From assembly GCA_017622085.1 (NCBI GenBank), contig JAGARU010000111.1, positions 45,808 to 109,807 on the forward strand: 64,000 nucleotides of DNA, written 5' to 3'. Below are positions 17,039-26,718 of this stretch, piece by piece (positions within the stretch are counted from its first letter, which is position 1; each line of letters opens with the position of its first letter). The notes below the pieces were generated by a model. The model was not told the origin of the DNA. It worked only from the letters and a program-made list of their open reading frames with translations, and did no database searches. This stretch comes from Clostridia bacterium. GTDB lineage: Bacteria; Bacillota; Clostridia; Oscillospirales; CAG-272. The translations under genes and the position numbers were made by a program.

Positions 17039-19306
17039 TTATGCTTTCTTTTTCTTTACCAGCACGTAGCCAACCACAACGACACCGCAGAGAACGAATA
17101 CGATTGCGGTGGTGATCCAGGGAGTTGCATTGAAAGGCGCCGGCTCAGCAGGCTCGGGCGCGGGTGCGGGGGTGGTGTCTGCCGTCGAGGAGGAATCCAC
17201 GGGGGTGGTGTCACTGGCGGAGTCTGCCGGCGTGGTGTCGGAGGATCCGTTCGAGAGAAGCATCAGCATGGGAGCGGCTTCCTCACTGCCGCGCATGGGA
17301 GGATTGAAGTTACGGGTGGTGGTGTCGTAAACGATGTTTGCATCGGGATCATCGGCGTAGGTGGTCGGTGCACGGCCGCCGATGGGGTAGTTGGTGGGGT
17401 AACCCATGTAAGCCATGGGAGCCTCGGTTTCAGAGTAAACCTCCAGCTCGCGCAGGGAGGGGAAGATGCCGCCGTTCTTTGTGAATACAATGCGGATGTC
17501 GTCCGTGGTTACGGCATCAAAGGTGAACACGGGCTGATAGTTGAAGGAGGAGTCGTAGGAGCGACCCGATGCAAGGGTCACGTATTCACCGTCTACCTTT
17601 GCTTGAATATCAAAGTACATAATTGCCGATCCCTTGGGCTCGATAAAGTCAAAGGTCAGGGCAACCTTGCTGACGGTGTAGGTGCGGTCAAAGGTCACGC
17701 CGCAATGGGCGGGAACGTCAAATCCGTAGCCGTACCAGCTGGGGTTTTTGGACTTGATCAGACCGTCGTTGATGTAAGAAACCTGAGAGAAGGTGGGGAA
17801 GTTACTGGAGGCGTAGGGAGTGCCGAGCACCGCCAGGTTACCCTTGGCGCAGGACTGCTTGTACTCGTCAGAGGGCTCCTCGGACACGGCAAAGGCAAAG
17901 TTGTCTGCGTGAACGTAAATGCCTGCCAGCTGAGCGCCGGCACCCTCATAAGTAACGGTAACGCCGGTTACAAAGTCACCGGTCTTAACGATCTCAGCAA
18001 GGTCAAGGACTGCAGGCTCAGCGGATGCGATGCCATCCGTGAAGTGAACCACGGTTCCGCTTTCGCAAAGTACGGATGCGGTGTAGGGAAGTGCGGCAGG
18101 ATTCTCACCGAAGGTGAGGGTGATCTGGCTTGTAAAGGTTGCCTCCGTCAGGGTTAGTGCAACGCTGGCGGCCGCATCCTCTGCACCTGCCTTCCAAAGA
18201 CCGTCGGCTGTGTTGATACTTGCGGCACCGAAGCCCTCGGCCTCACTGGTGGCAACAAAGGCACCGCCGTTTGCGGCATTGTAGGAGGAGAGCACCTGCA
18301 GCTCCTTCAGCTGAGCGCCGGCCTCGCCGTAAACCACAGCCACCTCAACGATCTCCAGATCCTCTTCAAGAACAATGGAGGTAACGCCGTCGGTTACTGT
18401 GTCGTTGTATACGGAAATTTCGTTGCCGTCTGCGCAAACTACAAAGACCTCGTAGGGGATTGCCGCTGTGCCGGAGCCGAAGTCCAGAGAGATCTCCGAT
18501 GCGGGCACGGCCTCAGACAGGGTTACGCCTACGGATGCATTGGCATCGTCTGCGGCGGCCTTCCAGGGAGTGTCGTTGTTGTTGCTGTCAACGATCAGCG
18601 CGGGCCAGTTACCAACGCTTGCGCTGGTGGCAAACACCTGTCCGGCAAGAGCAACGTTGGGAGTGATGAAGTATCCTTCGGGAACCACAACGGAGGGAGG
18701 ATTACCCTCTTCACCGTAAAGATAGAACTCGTAAACGTAGGGGAAGAGCAGCTCCTCTTCGCTACCGCCAAAGCCCTTGGCGTAGTCACTGCAAAGGAGG
18801 CGGATGTTGTTGGTGGTAATGGGTGCATCGAAGGTGCACTCAATGGAGAAGCGGTTTCCGTTTGCAAGGTCGGCCTTGCCCTCAAAGTCGTGGTCGTGGA
18901 GCTCATAGATGTCCACCCAAGAGCCCATGATCAGCGCCTGAACGGTGTAGGTAATATCCTGAGTGTCTGCGTTACGCAGATCCAGCTTTGCGCCGTAGAT
19001 TTTGTAAAATCCGTCAAACTTCACGCCGCAGTACTCGCCGCTCAGACCGGTCGCACCGGCAGGAACGGTGGGATAAAGGGGCTCCCAGCCCTTCCAGGTT
19101 TCGAGGATCACGTCCTCGTCGTTGATCGCCTCGGCAGGAGTCCAAGCCGGATTCTTGATGCTGGAAGCATAGGCCTCACCCAGAGGAGCTATGTTTTTGA
19201 TCCCTTCGTCTTCCTCATCCTCTGCTGCTACGGAGAACACGGTAAGCGGAAGAAGAAGGAACACCAGCAGGAGAACGGAAATCAGTTTGGTTGTGAAATG
19301 TTTCAT
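17039..19306 (-). CDS. Secreted, membrane-anchored surface protein with repeated discoidin (F5/8C)-like domains
   Basis: 755 aa. Signal peptide at residues 1-28 (ISVLLLVFLLLPLTVFSVAA). Four jelly-roll-like modules are visible, starting near NIAPLGEAYASS, NVALAGQVFATS, a divergent third copy, and NLAVLGTPYASS; each has a DxxxxxxW patch followed by a CGVxF-type strand, as in carbohydrate-binding F5/8C domains. A Thr/Ser/Pro/Ala-rich linker follows, then a transmembrane helix near the C-terminus and a KKKKA tail. No catalytic domain is present, so an adhesin or glycan-binding role is likely. It is paralogous to its upstream neighbour. ATG 19306 is chosen because the GTG at 19318 lies inside the GGAGTG ribosome-binding site. 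Confidence 0.85.
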   Translation of the reverse strand: MKHFTTKLISVLLLVFLLLPLTVFSVAAEDEEDEGIKNIAPLGEAYASSIKNPAWTPAEAINDEDVILETWKGWEPLYPTVPAGATGLSGEYCGVKFDGFYKIYGAKLDLRNADTQDITYTVQALIMGSWVDIYELHDHDFEGKADLANGNRFSIECTFDAPITTNNIRLLCSDYAKGFGGSEEELLFPYVYEFYLYGEEGNPPSVVVPEGYFITPNVALAGQVFATSASVGNWPALIVDSNNNDTPWKAAADDANASVGVTLSEAVPASEISLDFGSGTAAIPYEVFVVCADGNEISVYNDTVTDGVTSIVLEEDLEIVEVAVVYGEAGAQLKELQVLSSYNAANGGAFVATSEAEGFGAASINTADGLWKAGAEDAAASVALTLTEATFTSQITLTFGENPAALPYTASVLCESGTVVHFTDGIASAEPAVLDLAEIVKTGDFVTGVTVTYEGAGAQLAGIYVHADNFAFAVSEEPSDEYKQSCAKGNLAVLGTPYASSNFPTFSQVSYINDGLIKSKNPSWYGYGFDVPAHCGVTFDRTYTVSKVALTFDFIEPKGSAIMYFDIQAKVDGEYVTLASGRSYDSSFNYQPVFTFDAVTTDDIRIVFTKNGGIFPSLRELEVYSETEAPMAYMGYPTNYPIGGRAPTTYADDPDANIVYDTTTRNFNPPMRGSEEAAPMLMLLSNGSSDTTPADSASDTTPVDSSSTADTTPAPAPEPAEPAPFNATPWITTAIVFVLCGVVVVGYVLVKKKKA

Positions 19307-19330
19307 CGTTACAATCACTCCGTTATAATA

Positions 19331-20875
19331 TTAGTCATTTGCGGTTTCGTATGTCAGGGGCGCTTCCATTTTGGAGGCCTCCGCATCGTAGTTTTCCGGC
19401 TTTGCGAGACCGCCGTAGGGGAGCTCGGTCACGTAGCCCTCGTAGGGGTTGTCGGTGTAGTCCGGACCTGCGTAGATCTGAAGCTCGTTCAGGGTGGGGA
19501 AGATGTCGCCGTTTTTGGTAAATACAATGCGCACGTCCGTTGTGGCAACGGTCTCAAAATCAAGAACAGCAACGTATCCGGTGGTAGGGTTGTAGGAATA
19601 TCCGGTTGCCACGGTCAGATACTGACCGGCTACCAGAACCTGTACGTCAAACTTCATTACGTGGGGAGCGTCACCCTCGTCCTCGAAGTAAATTACGACC
19701 TTGTTTACGTCATACGCCACGGGGAGGGTCACGCCGCAATAAACGGGAACGTTTCCGCCCTCTGCCACCCACATGCCGTCGGTGGAAGCGTCGTTGATCA
19801 GATCAATGCTGCTGTAAAGCTCAAAGGTGGTTTCCGCATAGGGCATACCGAATACGGCAATGTTTCCGCTGGCGGCCTGGGCCTTGTAGGCCTCGGTCAG
19901 CTTTCCGGGCACGAACACGTTCTTTTCAGCGGAATATACCTCAAGCTCGCACAGCCGCGCCTCGCTTTGGAAGCGAACGCGAAGATACTCGGTTACAACC
20001 TTGCGGTTCAGCGTAAGATCCAAGGTGTAACCGTTTTCGGCGTTTGTCTCGCCGGAGGCGATTACCGCCCATTTGCCGTTGATCAAGGCTTCTACGTCAA
20101 AGGTGGAGGTGTAGGGTGTGCCGTTATCCTCGCCGGTAAATACCGTAATGCGGTTTACCGTCCGGCTGCCCTGCAGGCGAACGCCAACGCAGGGAGCGGT
20201 GTCTTCCTCCGCCGCCATCCAGAGGCCGGAGGTAAGCGCGTCGTTAATGTGAGCGGGATAGTGGCCCTCTGCCGCTGAGGAGGCGTAAGCCAATCCGGCC
20301 AAAGCGGCATTCATGGTGATCTCGCCGCCTTCGGGCACCACCAGCTCAGGAGCGGCTGCCTTTGCGCCGTAGATCTCAATTTCCTTTACCAAAGGCAGAT
20401 CCCAGCCGACGTATTCCTTGCCCACCACGCGTACGTTGTTTGTGGTAACGGGCTCGCTCAGCGTAACGATCAGCCAGGCTCTTCCGTCCACGGTGGTTGC
20501 ATCGTGCTCGGCCAGCTCAGCCACCTCGATCCACTCGCCTTCAACCAGTACGTTGATGCCGTAGGTTACCTCGTGCCCGCCGTGGGTGCCGATGCAAACC
20601 CGGATCTCGGAGATCTGGTGAAAATCGTTAATGTAACGAACACCGCAGTACTCGCCAACCGCGCCGACCTTGGGATCGCGGGAGATATGCTGTGCCTGCC
20701 AGCTGTCGTCGTAGTTTCCGTTGTTGATAAACCGTTTGGCGGCCCATTCGTTGTAATCTGCAGAGGAATATGCAACGCCTAAGGGCGCGATGTTCTTTTC
20801 TTCCGCGCTGGCGTGAAGGGGAAGCAGGGCAAACACCATAACCGTGCACAGAAGAATCGATAATAGCTTTTTCAT
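19331..20875 (-). CDS. Secreted discoidin (F5/8C)-like protein
   Basis: 514 aa with signal peptide 1-24 (LLCTVMVFALLPLHASA). Three F5/8C-like modules begin at NIAPLGVAYSS, NAALAGLAYASS and NIAVFGMPYAET. The C-terminal module matches the last module of the downstream gene (TTDVRIVFTKNGDIFPTLNEL against TTDIRIVFTKNGGIFPSLREL), so the pair arose by duplication. Unlike its partner it has no transmembrane anchor or cell-wall-sorting motif and may be released or bind the wall non-covalently. It is first in the operon; the partner starts 24 nt after it with no terminator between. Confidence 0.84.
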   Translation of the reverse strand: MKKLLSILLCTVMVFALLPLHASAEEKNIAPLGVAYSSADYNEWAAKRFINNGNYDDSWQAQHISRDPKVGAVGEYCGVRYINDFHQISEIRVCIGTHGGHEVTYGINVLVEGEWIEVAELAEHDATTVDGRAWLIVTLSEPVTTNNVRVVGKEYVGWDLPLVKEIEIYGAKAAAPELVVPEGGEITMNAALAGLAYASSAAEGHYPAHINDALTSGLWMAAEEDTAPCVGVRLQGSRTVNRITVFTGEDNGTPYTSTFDVEALINGKWAVIASGETNAENGYTLDLTLNRKVVTEYLRVRFQSEARLCELEVYSAEKNVFVPGKLTEAYKAQAASGNIAVFGMPYAETTFELYSSIDLINDASTDGMWVAEGGNVPVYCGVTLPVAYDVNKVVIYFEDEGDAPHVMKFDVQVLVAGQYLTVATGYSYNPTTGYVAVLDFETVATTDVRIVFTKNGDIFPTLNELQIYAGPDYTDNPYEGYVTELPYGGLAKPENYDAEASKMEAPLTYETAND

Positions 20876-20917
20876 CGTACTGGAACCTCACCGTAAATTT
20901 AATACATATTTATATAT

Positions 20918-20946
20918 ATACTATCATAAACGGCGATGATTTTCAA
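20918..20946 (-). promoter_or_regulatory. Promoter for the discoidin-protein operon
   Basis: On the minus strand: TTGAAA, 17 nt, TAGTAT, about 40 nt before the first start codon. Confidence 0.75.
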
Positions 20947-20951
20947 GCATA

Positions 20952-21087
20952 TTGCCAAAAAATACAGAAAAAATAAGATGCATATTCGTCCTCTTTGCCG
21001 GATACAATGAAAATACGCATCCGTGACCCCGTCGGGCGGTGCGGAGAGCCTTTCCATCGACGCAAGCGTCGGCGGCGAGGCTCTTTT
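20952..21087 (+). ncRNA. Candidate small RNA (~100 nt) with own promoter and terminator
   Basis: Promoter TTGCCA, 16 nt, TAAGAT at 20952-20979 predicts a start near 20986. The transcript holds CGGAT...ATCCG and a terminal hairpin GAGAGCCT/AGGCTCTT enclosing CGACGC/GCGTCG, then a T6 run near 21087. No ribosome-binding site with a reading frame is visible. It lies between the divergent discoidin operon and the TerB operon and has no recognised riboswitch core. It could be a leader attenuator, but the next gene has its own promoter right after it. Confidence 0.45.
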
Positions 21088-21112
21088 TTGCTTGCAGAAA
21101 ATCAAATATTTA

Positions 21113-21141
21113 TTGAAATTAACGTGGGTTTGTGATATAAT
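21113..21141 (+). promoter_or_regulatory. Promoter for the TerB/ATPase/helicase operon
   Basis: TTGAAA, 17 nt, TATAAT, about 43 nt before the GTG start of the first gene. Confidence 0.9.
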
Positions 21142-21183
21142 TAACAGATAAGAAAACACAGCGAAGGAGAGGAGGGAATAACC

Positions 21184-23010
21184 GTGCGAGACGATGCCTT
21201 CTGGGAGCTTGGAATGGCCCCGAAAAAGAAGCCCACTGACACGCGCCCACGCGCCTATGACGTGACCGCCGTAGAAATTACGGCCGATGCACCCGGAGCG
21301 GATCGCGCGCCGGAGAATAAAATTCCTGCCCGTCCATTCACTCCGGCAGCCGCACAACCGCATACTGCCGAGTTGCCCCCTGCACCCGCTCAGAGCCCCG
21401 CTCCCACCCGAAGCTCTGTGCCCTCTGCCCGCCCCATGCAAAATGCCGAGCGGTTTACGGAAATTACGGATGCTCCTTCGAACAAGACGAATGCCGAAAA
21501 TTCCAAGCCCGTTCCGGAAAAACAGCCGACCGTGGAAAAACCCTCCTATCCCGACACATCCTTGCGCCGTTATCGGCCGCGCTCAGGCATGATCCGGGAG
21601 GTGGAGATCTTCCCTTGGCCATCCTCCTACGGCTTCTACGCCCAGTTCCGTCGGGACGCCGCCCGCTTCTTCGGCTTGAAGGGCAAGCCATGTTCCCGTG
21701 CCCCGTATTTTTCGTACATTCCCCAGTACGCCCAGCTGTCCTCCGCGCAAATGGACTATTATCTGTACTTCCGCGAGCTGGTTCGCGCCCACCGCTATCC
21801 GCCGGTGGACTTCAGCTACGTACTGCTCTATATTTATGAGATTCTGAATCTGCCGGACCGCATTCCCCCAAGGGAGGGCATGGTGCTCCTCTGCGAGATC
21901 TGGCTGGCCTACCGTGAGACGCACCCGAAGCTGGATAAGTACATGGCAGAGTGGATCTGCGATTTTGGCCTCACCTACGGTCTGCCTTGCCCCGCCGCGC
22001 GGCTGGCGTCCATAAAAGACATTTGTCTTGAAAACTGTTCCCTGCGGGAATATTATATCGCGGAGGACGATCTGGCGGTGGTTCTGGCCGAATACGGCTC
22101 CTACCACACCTTCCGAAAAACCAAGTATGCCAAGGGCGAGTATGCACCCCTCTTTGAAAAATATGTGCCCATGGCTCTGGCTTATACCATCGATGCCGCC
22201 GCCCGCGACGGCGTCAACGGGTTCTCCTTTGAGGATATGCGCCTGTATCGCGCCGAGCGGGACGTATTCTGCGGCGCGCTCTGCTCCCACGCCGTCAAGC
22301 GCCGTGTGGTGGTCTCGTACCTGTCCCTCGGTCGCTCTCATGAAATGCGGGAAACGGTCACAAGCGTGGTTAAATATATTGAAAACGGCATCCGTGCCCA
22401 CGTAAAGATCCGCTCCATGCTCTCCGTCGGCAACCTTGCCCCGGAGCTGAAGGCGTACGTGGACGAATTTATGCAAAAAACCTTCGGCGTCTCAAACGTA
22501 AGCGTGCGCCGCCGGCAGGAAAAGGTGCGGGAGGAGTATGAAAAGCTCTACGACGTTCCGGAAAGCACCCTGTCGCCGGAGCGCGCCCGCCAGATCGAGC
22601 AGGAATCCTGGGCGTCCACGGACGTGCTGACCTCGGCATTCTCCGATGCGGATGTGATTGAGACAATTATCGAAAACACTCCCACCCCTGTCGTTCCCAC
22701 CCCCGAAGCCGTGACCCCTGTAGCCCCGATCTCCACCCTGTCCCCTGCCGAAGTGTCCGAGAACGAATCTCCCTACGCTCAGCTCTTTGCCGCCTTGACG
22801 GACGGCGAGCGGCAGGTTTTGGTTGCCTGCCTTGACGGCGCGGACGTAAACGCAACGTGCCGCCGTATGGGGCTTTTGGCGGATTCGGTGGTTTCGTGCA
22901 TCAATGAAAAAGCCGCCGATTGGACCGGCGATATTGTAATGGAAGCCGACGGAATCGGCTACCGTGTGATTGAAGATTATAAGGAGGAGCTTGACGCATG
23001 CCGACCGTAG
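21184..23010 (+). CDS. TerB-N / TerB-C domain protein
   Basis: 608 aa, GTG start with GGAGG eight nt upstream. Residues 1-130 are a disordered Pro/Ala-rich linker. Residues ~135-345 match the TerB-N pattern: APYFSYIPQYAQLSSAQMDYY, then FSYVLLYIYEILNLPD. Residues ~430-600 resemble TerB-C, with LTDGERQVLVACLDG near the end. TerB-type domains occur in tellurite-resistance and phage-defence gene sets and are thought to be metal- or membrane-linked scaffolds. No membrane helix is visible. It overlaps the ATPase gene by 13 bp, so the two products probably act together. The domain call rests on pattern recognition and needs a profile search. Confidence 0.8.
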   Translation: MRDDAFWELGMAPKKKPTDTRPRAYDVTAVEITADAPGADRAPENKIPARPFTPAAAQPHTAELPPAPAQSPAPTRSSVPSARPMQNAERFTEITDAPSNKTNAENSKPVPEKQPTVEKPSYPDTSLRRYRPRSGMIREVEIFPWPSSYGFYAQFRRDAARFFGLKGKPCSRAPYFSYIPQYAQLSSAQMDYYLYFRELVRAHRYPPVDFSYVLLYIYEILNLPDRIPPREGMVLLCEIWLAYRETHPKLDKYMAEWICDFGLTYGLPCPAARLASIKDICLENCSLREYYIAEDDLAVVLAEYGSYHTFRKTKYAKGEYAPLFEKYVPMALAYTIDAAARDGVNGFSFEDMRLYRAERDVFCGALCSHAVKRRVVVSYLSLGRSHEMRETVTSVVKYIENGIRAHVKIRSMLSVGNLAPELKAYVDEFMQKTFGVSNVSVRRRQEKVREEYEKLYDVPESTLSPERARQIEQESWASTDVLTSAFSDADVIETIIENTPTPVVPTPEAVTPVAPISTLSPAEVSENESPYAQLFAALTDGERQVLVACLDGADVNATCRRMGLLADSVVSCINEKAADWTGDIVMEADGIGYRVIEDYKEELDACRP

Positions 23011-24374
23011 TCAATCAGGAAAACAGAAATAAACAGCAAAAGGTGCCCAAGCGGATCCTGTCCTCCCTTTTGTCCTCCGTTTGTGCCGGTGTCGTTCCCC
23101 GGAGCGGCGCCCCCTACATTGCCATCGGACGGGAAGAGGAGATCGCCGCCTTACTCTCCGACCTTGAGGAAATCAACGAGGGCGGCGGCACCATGCGCTT
23201 TCTCATCGGCCGATATGGAAGCGGTAAAAGCTTTCTGATCCAGCTGGTGCGCGGCTACGCGCTGGAGCGCGATTTTGTAACGGCCGATGCGGACCTGACC
23301 CCGGAGCGCCGCTTCAGCGGCTCGGACGGCGCCGGTCTTGCCACCTACCGCGAGCTGGTCAAAAACCTTGCCTGCAAGTCCTCCCCGGACGGCGGTGCTC
23401 TGCCGGTGGTTCTTTCCCGCTGGTTTACCTCTCTTCGGGCGGAATGTGCGGAGGCCGGGCTCGATCCTGCCTCTCCTTCCTTTGCGGAAGAGGTCAAAAA
23501 GAAGATTTACGGCGTTTGCCGAAAATTGGAATCCAACGTGGGCGGCTTCGATTTCTCCCGCGTTCTGTGCGAGTATTATGAGGCCGACGTGAGCGGCGAC
23601 GACACCAAGAAAAGCGCCTGCCTCCGCTGGCTCCGCGGCGAGTATAAGACCCGTACCGAGGCCAAGGCCGCGCTTCAGGTGGCTGTCGGTTCCATCGTGG
23701 ACGATGATAACTGGTACGATTACATCAAGCTGATCGCCCGGTTTGTGCGCTTTGCGGGCTACCGCGGCTTGGTTCTCTTTGTGGACGAATGCGTCAATCT
23801 TTATAAGATCAGCAACCGCATCTCCCGGGAGAATAACTACGAAAAGATTCTTTCCATGTTTAACGACACCCTGCAGGGACGCGCCCCCTACCTTATGATG
23901 GTGCTGGGCGGCACGCCTCAGTTCTTGGAGGACACCCGCCGGGGTCTGTTCAGCTACGATGCTCTTCGTTCTCGCCTGTCCGATAGCCGCTACGCCCGTA
24001 GCGAGTATCGGGATATGCTCAGCCCCCTGATCCGTCTGAAGCGTCTGACCGACGACGAGCTTTTGGCGCTGATCATCCGTCTGACCGCTCTCCACGCCCA
24101 GTACTACGACTGGACCCCTCGGGTAACGGACGAGCAGATGGTTCAATTTCTACAAGTGTCTACTGCTCGCGCCGGTGCGGATACTATGATCACCCCCCGC
24201 GAGATGATTCGGGATTATATGAGTCTTTTGAACATCCTCTATCAAAACCCCACGGCGGAGTTTGGCGCCCTCGTTGGCACTGTGACCGCCCAAAAGGAAG
24301 AGCCCGCTGAGGCGGCAAAAGCCCCGGAGCAGACCGCAAACCGCGCCTATACCCTTGACGATATCGAGCTGTGA
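22998..24374 (+). CDS. BrxD/DUF2791-type P-loop ATPase
   Basis: 458 aa. Walker A GRYGSGKS at residues 71-78, Walker B LVLFVDEC near residues 257-264. The N-terminus (RILSSLLSSVCAGVVPRSGAPYIAIGREEEI) and the ending around TPREMIRDYMSLLNIL match the ATP-binding proteins called BrxD in BREX type 2/6 loci (formerly DUF2791). Probably a DNA-associated AAA+/STAND-like ATPase partnering the downstream helicase. AAGGAGGAG lies within the end of the TerB gene. The helicase start codon follows the stop by 14 nt. Confidence 0.86.
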   Translation: MPTVVNQENRNKQQKVPKRILSSLLSSVCAGVVPRSGAPYIAIGREEEIAALLSDLEEINEGGGTMRFLIGRYGSGKSFLIQLVRGYALERDFVTADADLTPERRFSGSDGAGLATYRELVKNLACKSSPDGGALPVVLSRWFTSLRAECAEAGLDPASPSFAEEVKKKIYGVCRKLESNVGGFDFSRVLCEYYEADVSGDDTKKSACLRWLRGEYKTRTEAKAALQVAVGSIVDDDNWYDYIKLIARFVRFAGYRGLVLFVDECVNLYKISNRISRENNYEKILSMFNDTLQGRAPYLMMVLGGTPQFLEDTRRGLFSYDALRSRLSDSRYARSEYRDMLSPLIRLKRLTDDELLALIIRLTALHAQYYDWTPRVTDEQMVQFLQVSTARAGADTMITPREMIRDYMSLLNILYQNPTAEFGALVGTVTAQKEEPAEAAKAPEQTANRAYTLDDIEL

Positions 24375-24388
24375 AGGGAGAGAACACC

Positions 24389-26668
24389 ATGCGGCAATTT
24401 ACCCAGGCGGAGCTGGATATCAACGATATTTTTGACCGGTATTCGCCCTTCGTCCGTGAGTTTATTTATAAAAACAACTGGCAAAGCCTCCACGACGTGC
24501 AGTTGGTGGCATCCCGTGTGCTGATGGATACGGACTACCACCTGCTGATTCCGTCCTCTACCGCCTCGGGCAAGACGGAGGCGGCCTTTTTCCCCGTGCT
24601 GTCGGAGCTTTACGTAGACCAGCCGGATTCCTTTGCCGTGCTGTACGTAGCCCCCTTGAAGAGCTTGATCAACGACCAGTTTTCCCGTATTGACCAGCTC
24701 CTTGACGAAACGGGCATTCCCGTATACCATTGGCACGGCGACGTGGCGGCTTCTCATAAAAGCAAGGCTCTGCGTACCCCTCGCGGCATTTTGCAGATCA
24801 CGCCCGAATCGCTTGAGAGTATGCTCATGAACCGTGCAAACGACATTCCCCGCCTCTTTGGCGGCCTGCGCTACGTGATTCTGGACGAGATCCACACCTT
24901 GATCGGCACGGATCGCGGCAACCAGATTCTCTGCCAGCTTTCCCGCATCGCCCGTCTGACCGGACATAGCGCCCGCCGCATCGGCCTCTCGGCTACCTTG
25001 GGCGATACCACCTCTGCGGCGGAATGGCTGGGCGGCGGAACGGATCGGGAGGTCTACGTGCCGGAGCTTCCCCCTCAAAAGCTGCGTTGGCGGTTGGGGA
25101 TGGAGCATTTCTTTATTCAGAGCGATGCCCTCGACCAGACGAAAAACCCTGCCACCGACACCGGTGAGACAGATGTCGAAAATCAAACGGCGCCTGCCGA
25201 AGATGCGGTAAAAACCGCCTCGCTGGACCCCGGCTACGAGTATATTTACGATTGCGCCAAGCTGAAAAAGTCCTTGGTGTTCTCCAACTCCCGCGAGGAG
25301 ACGGAGTACGTCACCGCCACCCTCCGCCAGATCGCGGAGGAACGGGGCGAGGAGGATGTGTTCCTGATCCACCACGGCAATCTTTCGGCCGCCCTCCGTG
25401 AGGAGGCCGAGCGGAAGATGAAGGACGACGAGATCTTCGCTGTGGCTTGCGCCACCGTCACCATGGAGCTGGGCATTGATATCGGTAAGCTGGGGCGCGT
25501 CATTCAGATGGGCTCGCCCAATACCGTGTCCAACTTCCTTCAGCGCCTGGGCCGCTCCGGCCGACGGGGCGACCCGCCGGAAATGATGATGGTTTTTCGG
25601 GAAGAAATGCCCCTGCCAAACGCGCCCCTGCCTCAGATGATTCCCTGGGAGCTGATCAAAGCCATTGCAGTGGTTCAGCTTTATATTGAGGAGCGCTTCA
25701 TTGAGCCGCCCAACCGTAAAAAGATGCCGTTCTCCCTGATGTTCCAGCAGACCCTCAGCGTCCTTGCCTCCAGCGGCGCTCTCCGCGCCAAGGAGCTGGC
25801 CGCCCGTGTCATGGCTCTGCCCCCCTTCCGGGACGTAACCGACGAGGACTATCGGGAGCTGCTTCTGGGTATGCTCCAGAACGATTTCCTTGAAATGACC
25901 GAGGAGCGGGAGCTGATCATCGGCATGAAGGGCGAGCGGCTCATCAATAGCTTTAAATTCTATGCCGTATTTAAGGATAGCGAGGACTTCACCGTCCGTT
26001 GTGAGTCTGAGGAGATCGGTACGGTAACTACCCCCACCCCTGTGGGCGACCGCTTTGCCTTGGCCGGCCGCGTGTGGGAGGTAGAGGAGCTGGACGTGCC
26101 CCGTAAGCTGATCTACGTTAAGCCGGTGAAGGGAAAAATGGAAATTTCCTGGCCCGGCGATTACGGAGAAGTGCATACCCGGATTTTGGAGCGGATGCGC
26201 CGGGTTCTTCAGGAGGATACCGTGTACCCTTATCTGAAGCCCAATGCTGTCAAGCGCCTGCAGGCGGCACGAAACATCGCCCGCAATACGGGCATGACGG
26301 AAAAGCACCTGATCCACTTAGGCGGCTATACCTGGTGCCTGTTCCCGTGGCTGGGAACCCGATCCTTCCGCACACTGCGCAAATGGATCGTTCGCCACGG
26401 CGGCGAATTCCGTATAGCCAACATGGAGTTTGAGGGCTGTTACTATATGCAGTTCCGCATGGAACGGGGCGAGGCCTCGGAATTCCTTGCGCACCTGAAG
26501 CGCGAGGCCGCCCAAGGCATCCACGTATCCGAGCTGGTGGGAGAGACGGAATGCCCCGTCTTTGAAAAGTACGACGAGTATGTCCCCGGCAAGCTCCTGC
26601 GCGAAGCCTACTGCGCCGACCGCCTCCGCGCCGACGAAGCCGAGCGCCGCGTGAAGGAAATGAAATAA
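24389..26668 (+). CDS. BrxHI/Lhr-type superfamily II DEAD/DEAH helicase
   Basis: 759 aa. Motif I STASGKTEA (~residue 56), motif II VILDEIHTL (~166), motif III LSATLG (~201), motif IV LVFSNSREE, motif V ATVTMELGIDIGKL and motif VI QRLGRSGRR (~384). Spacing and the long C-terminal region fit Lhr-like helicases, and the BrxD neighbour fits BrxHI. These translocate on single-stranded nucleic acid with ATP. ATG 24389 is favoured over the GTG at 24371 because GGGAGAG precedes it. Third and last gene of the operon; a strong terminator follows. Confidence 0.9.
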   Translation: MRQFTQAELDINDIFDRYSPFVREFIYKNNWQSLHDVQLVASRVLMDTDYHLLIPSSTASGKTEAAFFPVLSELYVDQPDSFAVLYVAPLKSLINDQFSRIDQLLDETGIPVYHWHGDVAASHKSKALRTPRGILQITPESLESMLMNRANDIPRLFGGLRYVILDEIHTLIGTDRGNQILCQLSRIARLTGHSARRIGLSATLGDTTSAAEWLGGGTDREVYVPELPPQKLRWRLGMEHFFIQSDALDQTKNPATDTGETDVENQTAPAEDAVKTASLDPGYEYIYDCAKLKKSLVFSNSREETEYVTATLRQIAEERGEEDVFLIHHGNLSAALREEAERKMKDDEIFAVACATVTMELGIDIGKLGRVIQMGSPNTVSNFLQRLGRSGRRGDPPEMMMVFREEMPLPNAPLPQMIPWELIKAIAVVQLYIEERFIEPPNRKKMPFSLMFQQTLSVLASSGALRAKELAARVMALPPFRDVTDEDYRELLLGMLQNDFLEMTEERELIIGMKGERLINSFKFYAVFKDSEDFTVRCESEEIGTVTTPTPVGDRFALAGRVWEVEELDVPRKLIYVKPVKGKMEISWPGDYGEVHTRILERMRRVLQEDTVYPYLKPNAVKRLQAARNIARNTGMTEKHLIHLGGYTWCLFPWLGTRSFRTLRKWIVRHGGEFRIANMEFEGCYYMQFRMERGEASEFLAHLKREAAQGIHVSELVGETECPVFEKYDEYVPGKLLREAYCADRLRADEAERRVKEMK

Positions 26669-26718
26669 TACGCAAAGGGTTTCTTTGCGCCTCTTTGCAA
26701 GTCCACGTTAATAAAACA

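Noticed and set aside
24347..26317. 656-codon open frame on the minus strand under the helicase gene
   Set aside because: It lies wholly antisense to a gene with all SF2 helicase motifs, has no ribosome-binding site and its translation shows no family character. GC-rich third-position bias opens such frames.
21184..26668. Complete BREX or tellurite-resistance locus
   Set aside because: No PglX methylase, PglZ phosphatase, BrxA/B/C, TerC/D/E or TerZ genes are present; only a TerB-type protein and BREX accessory-type genes.
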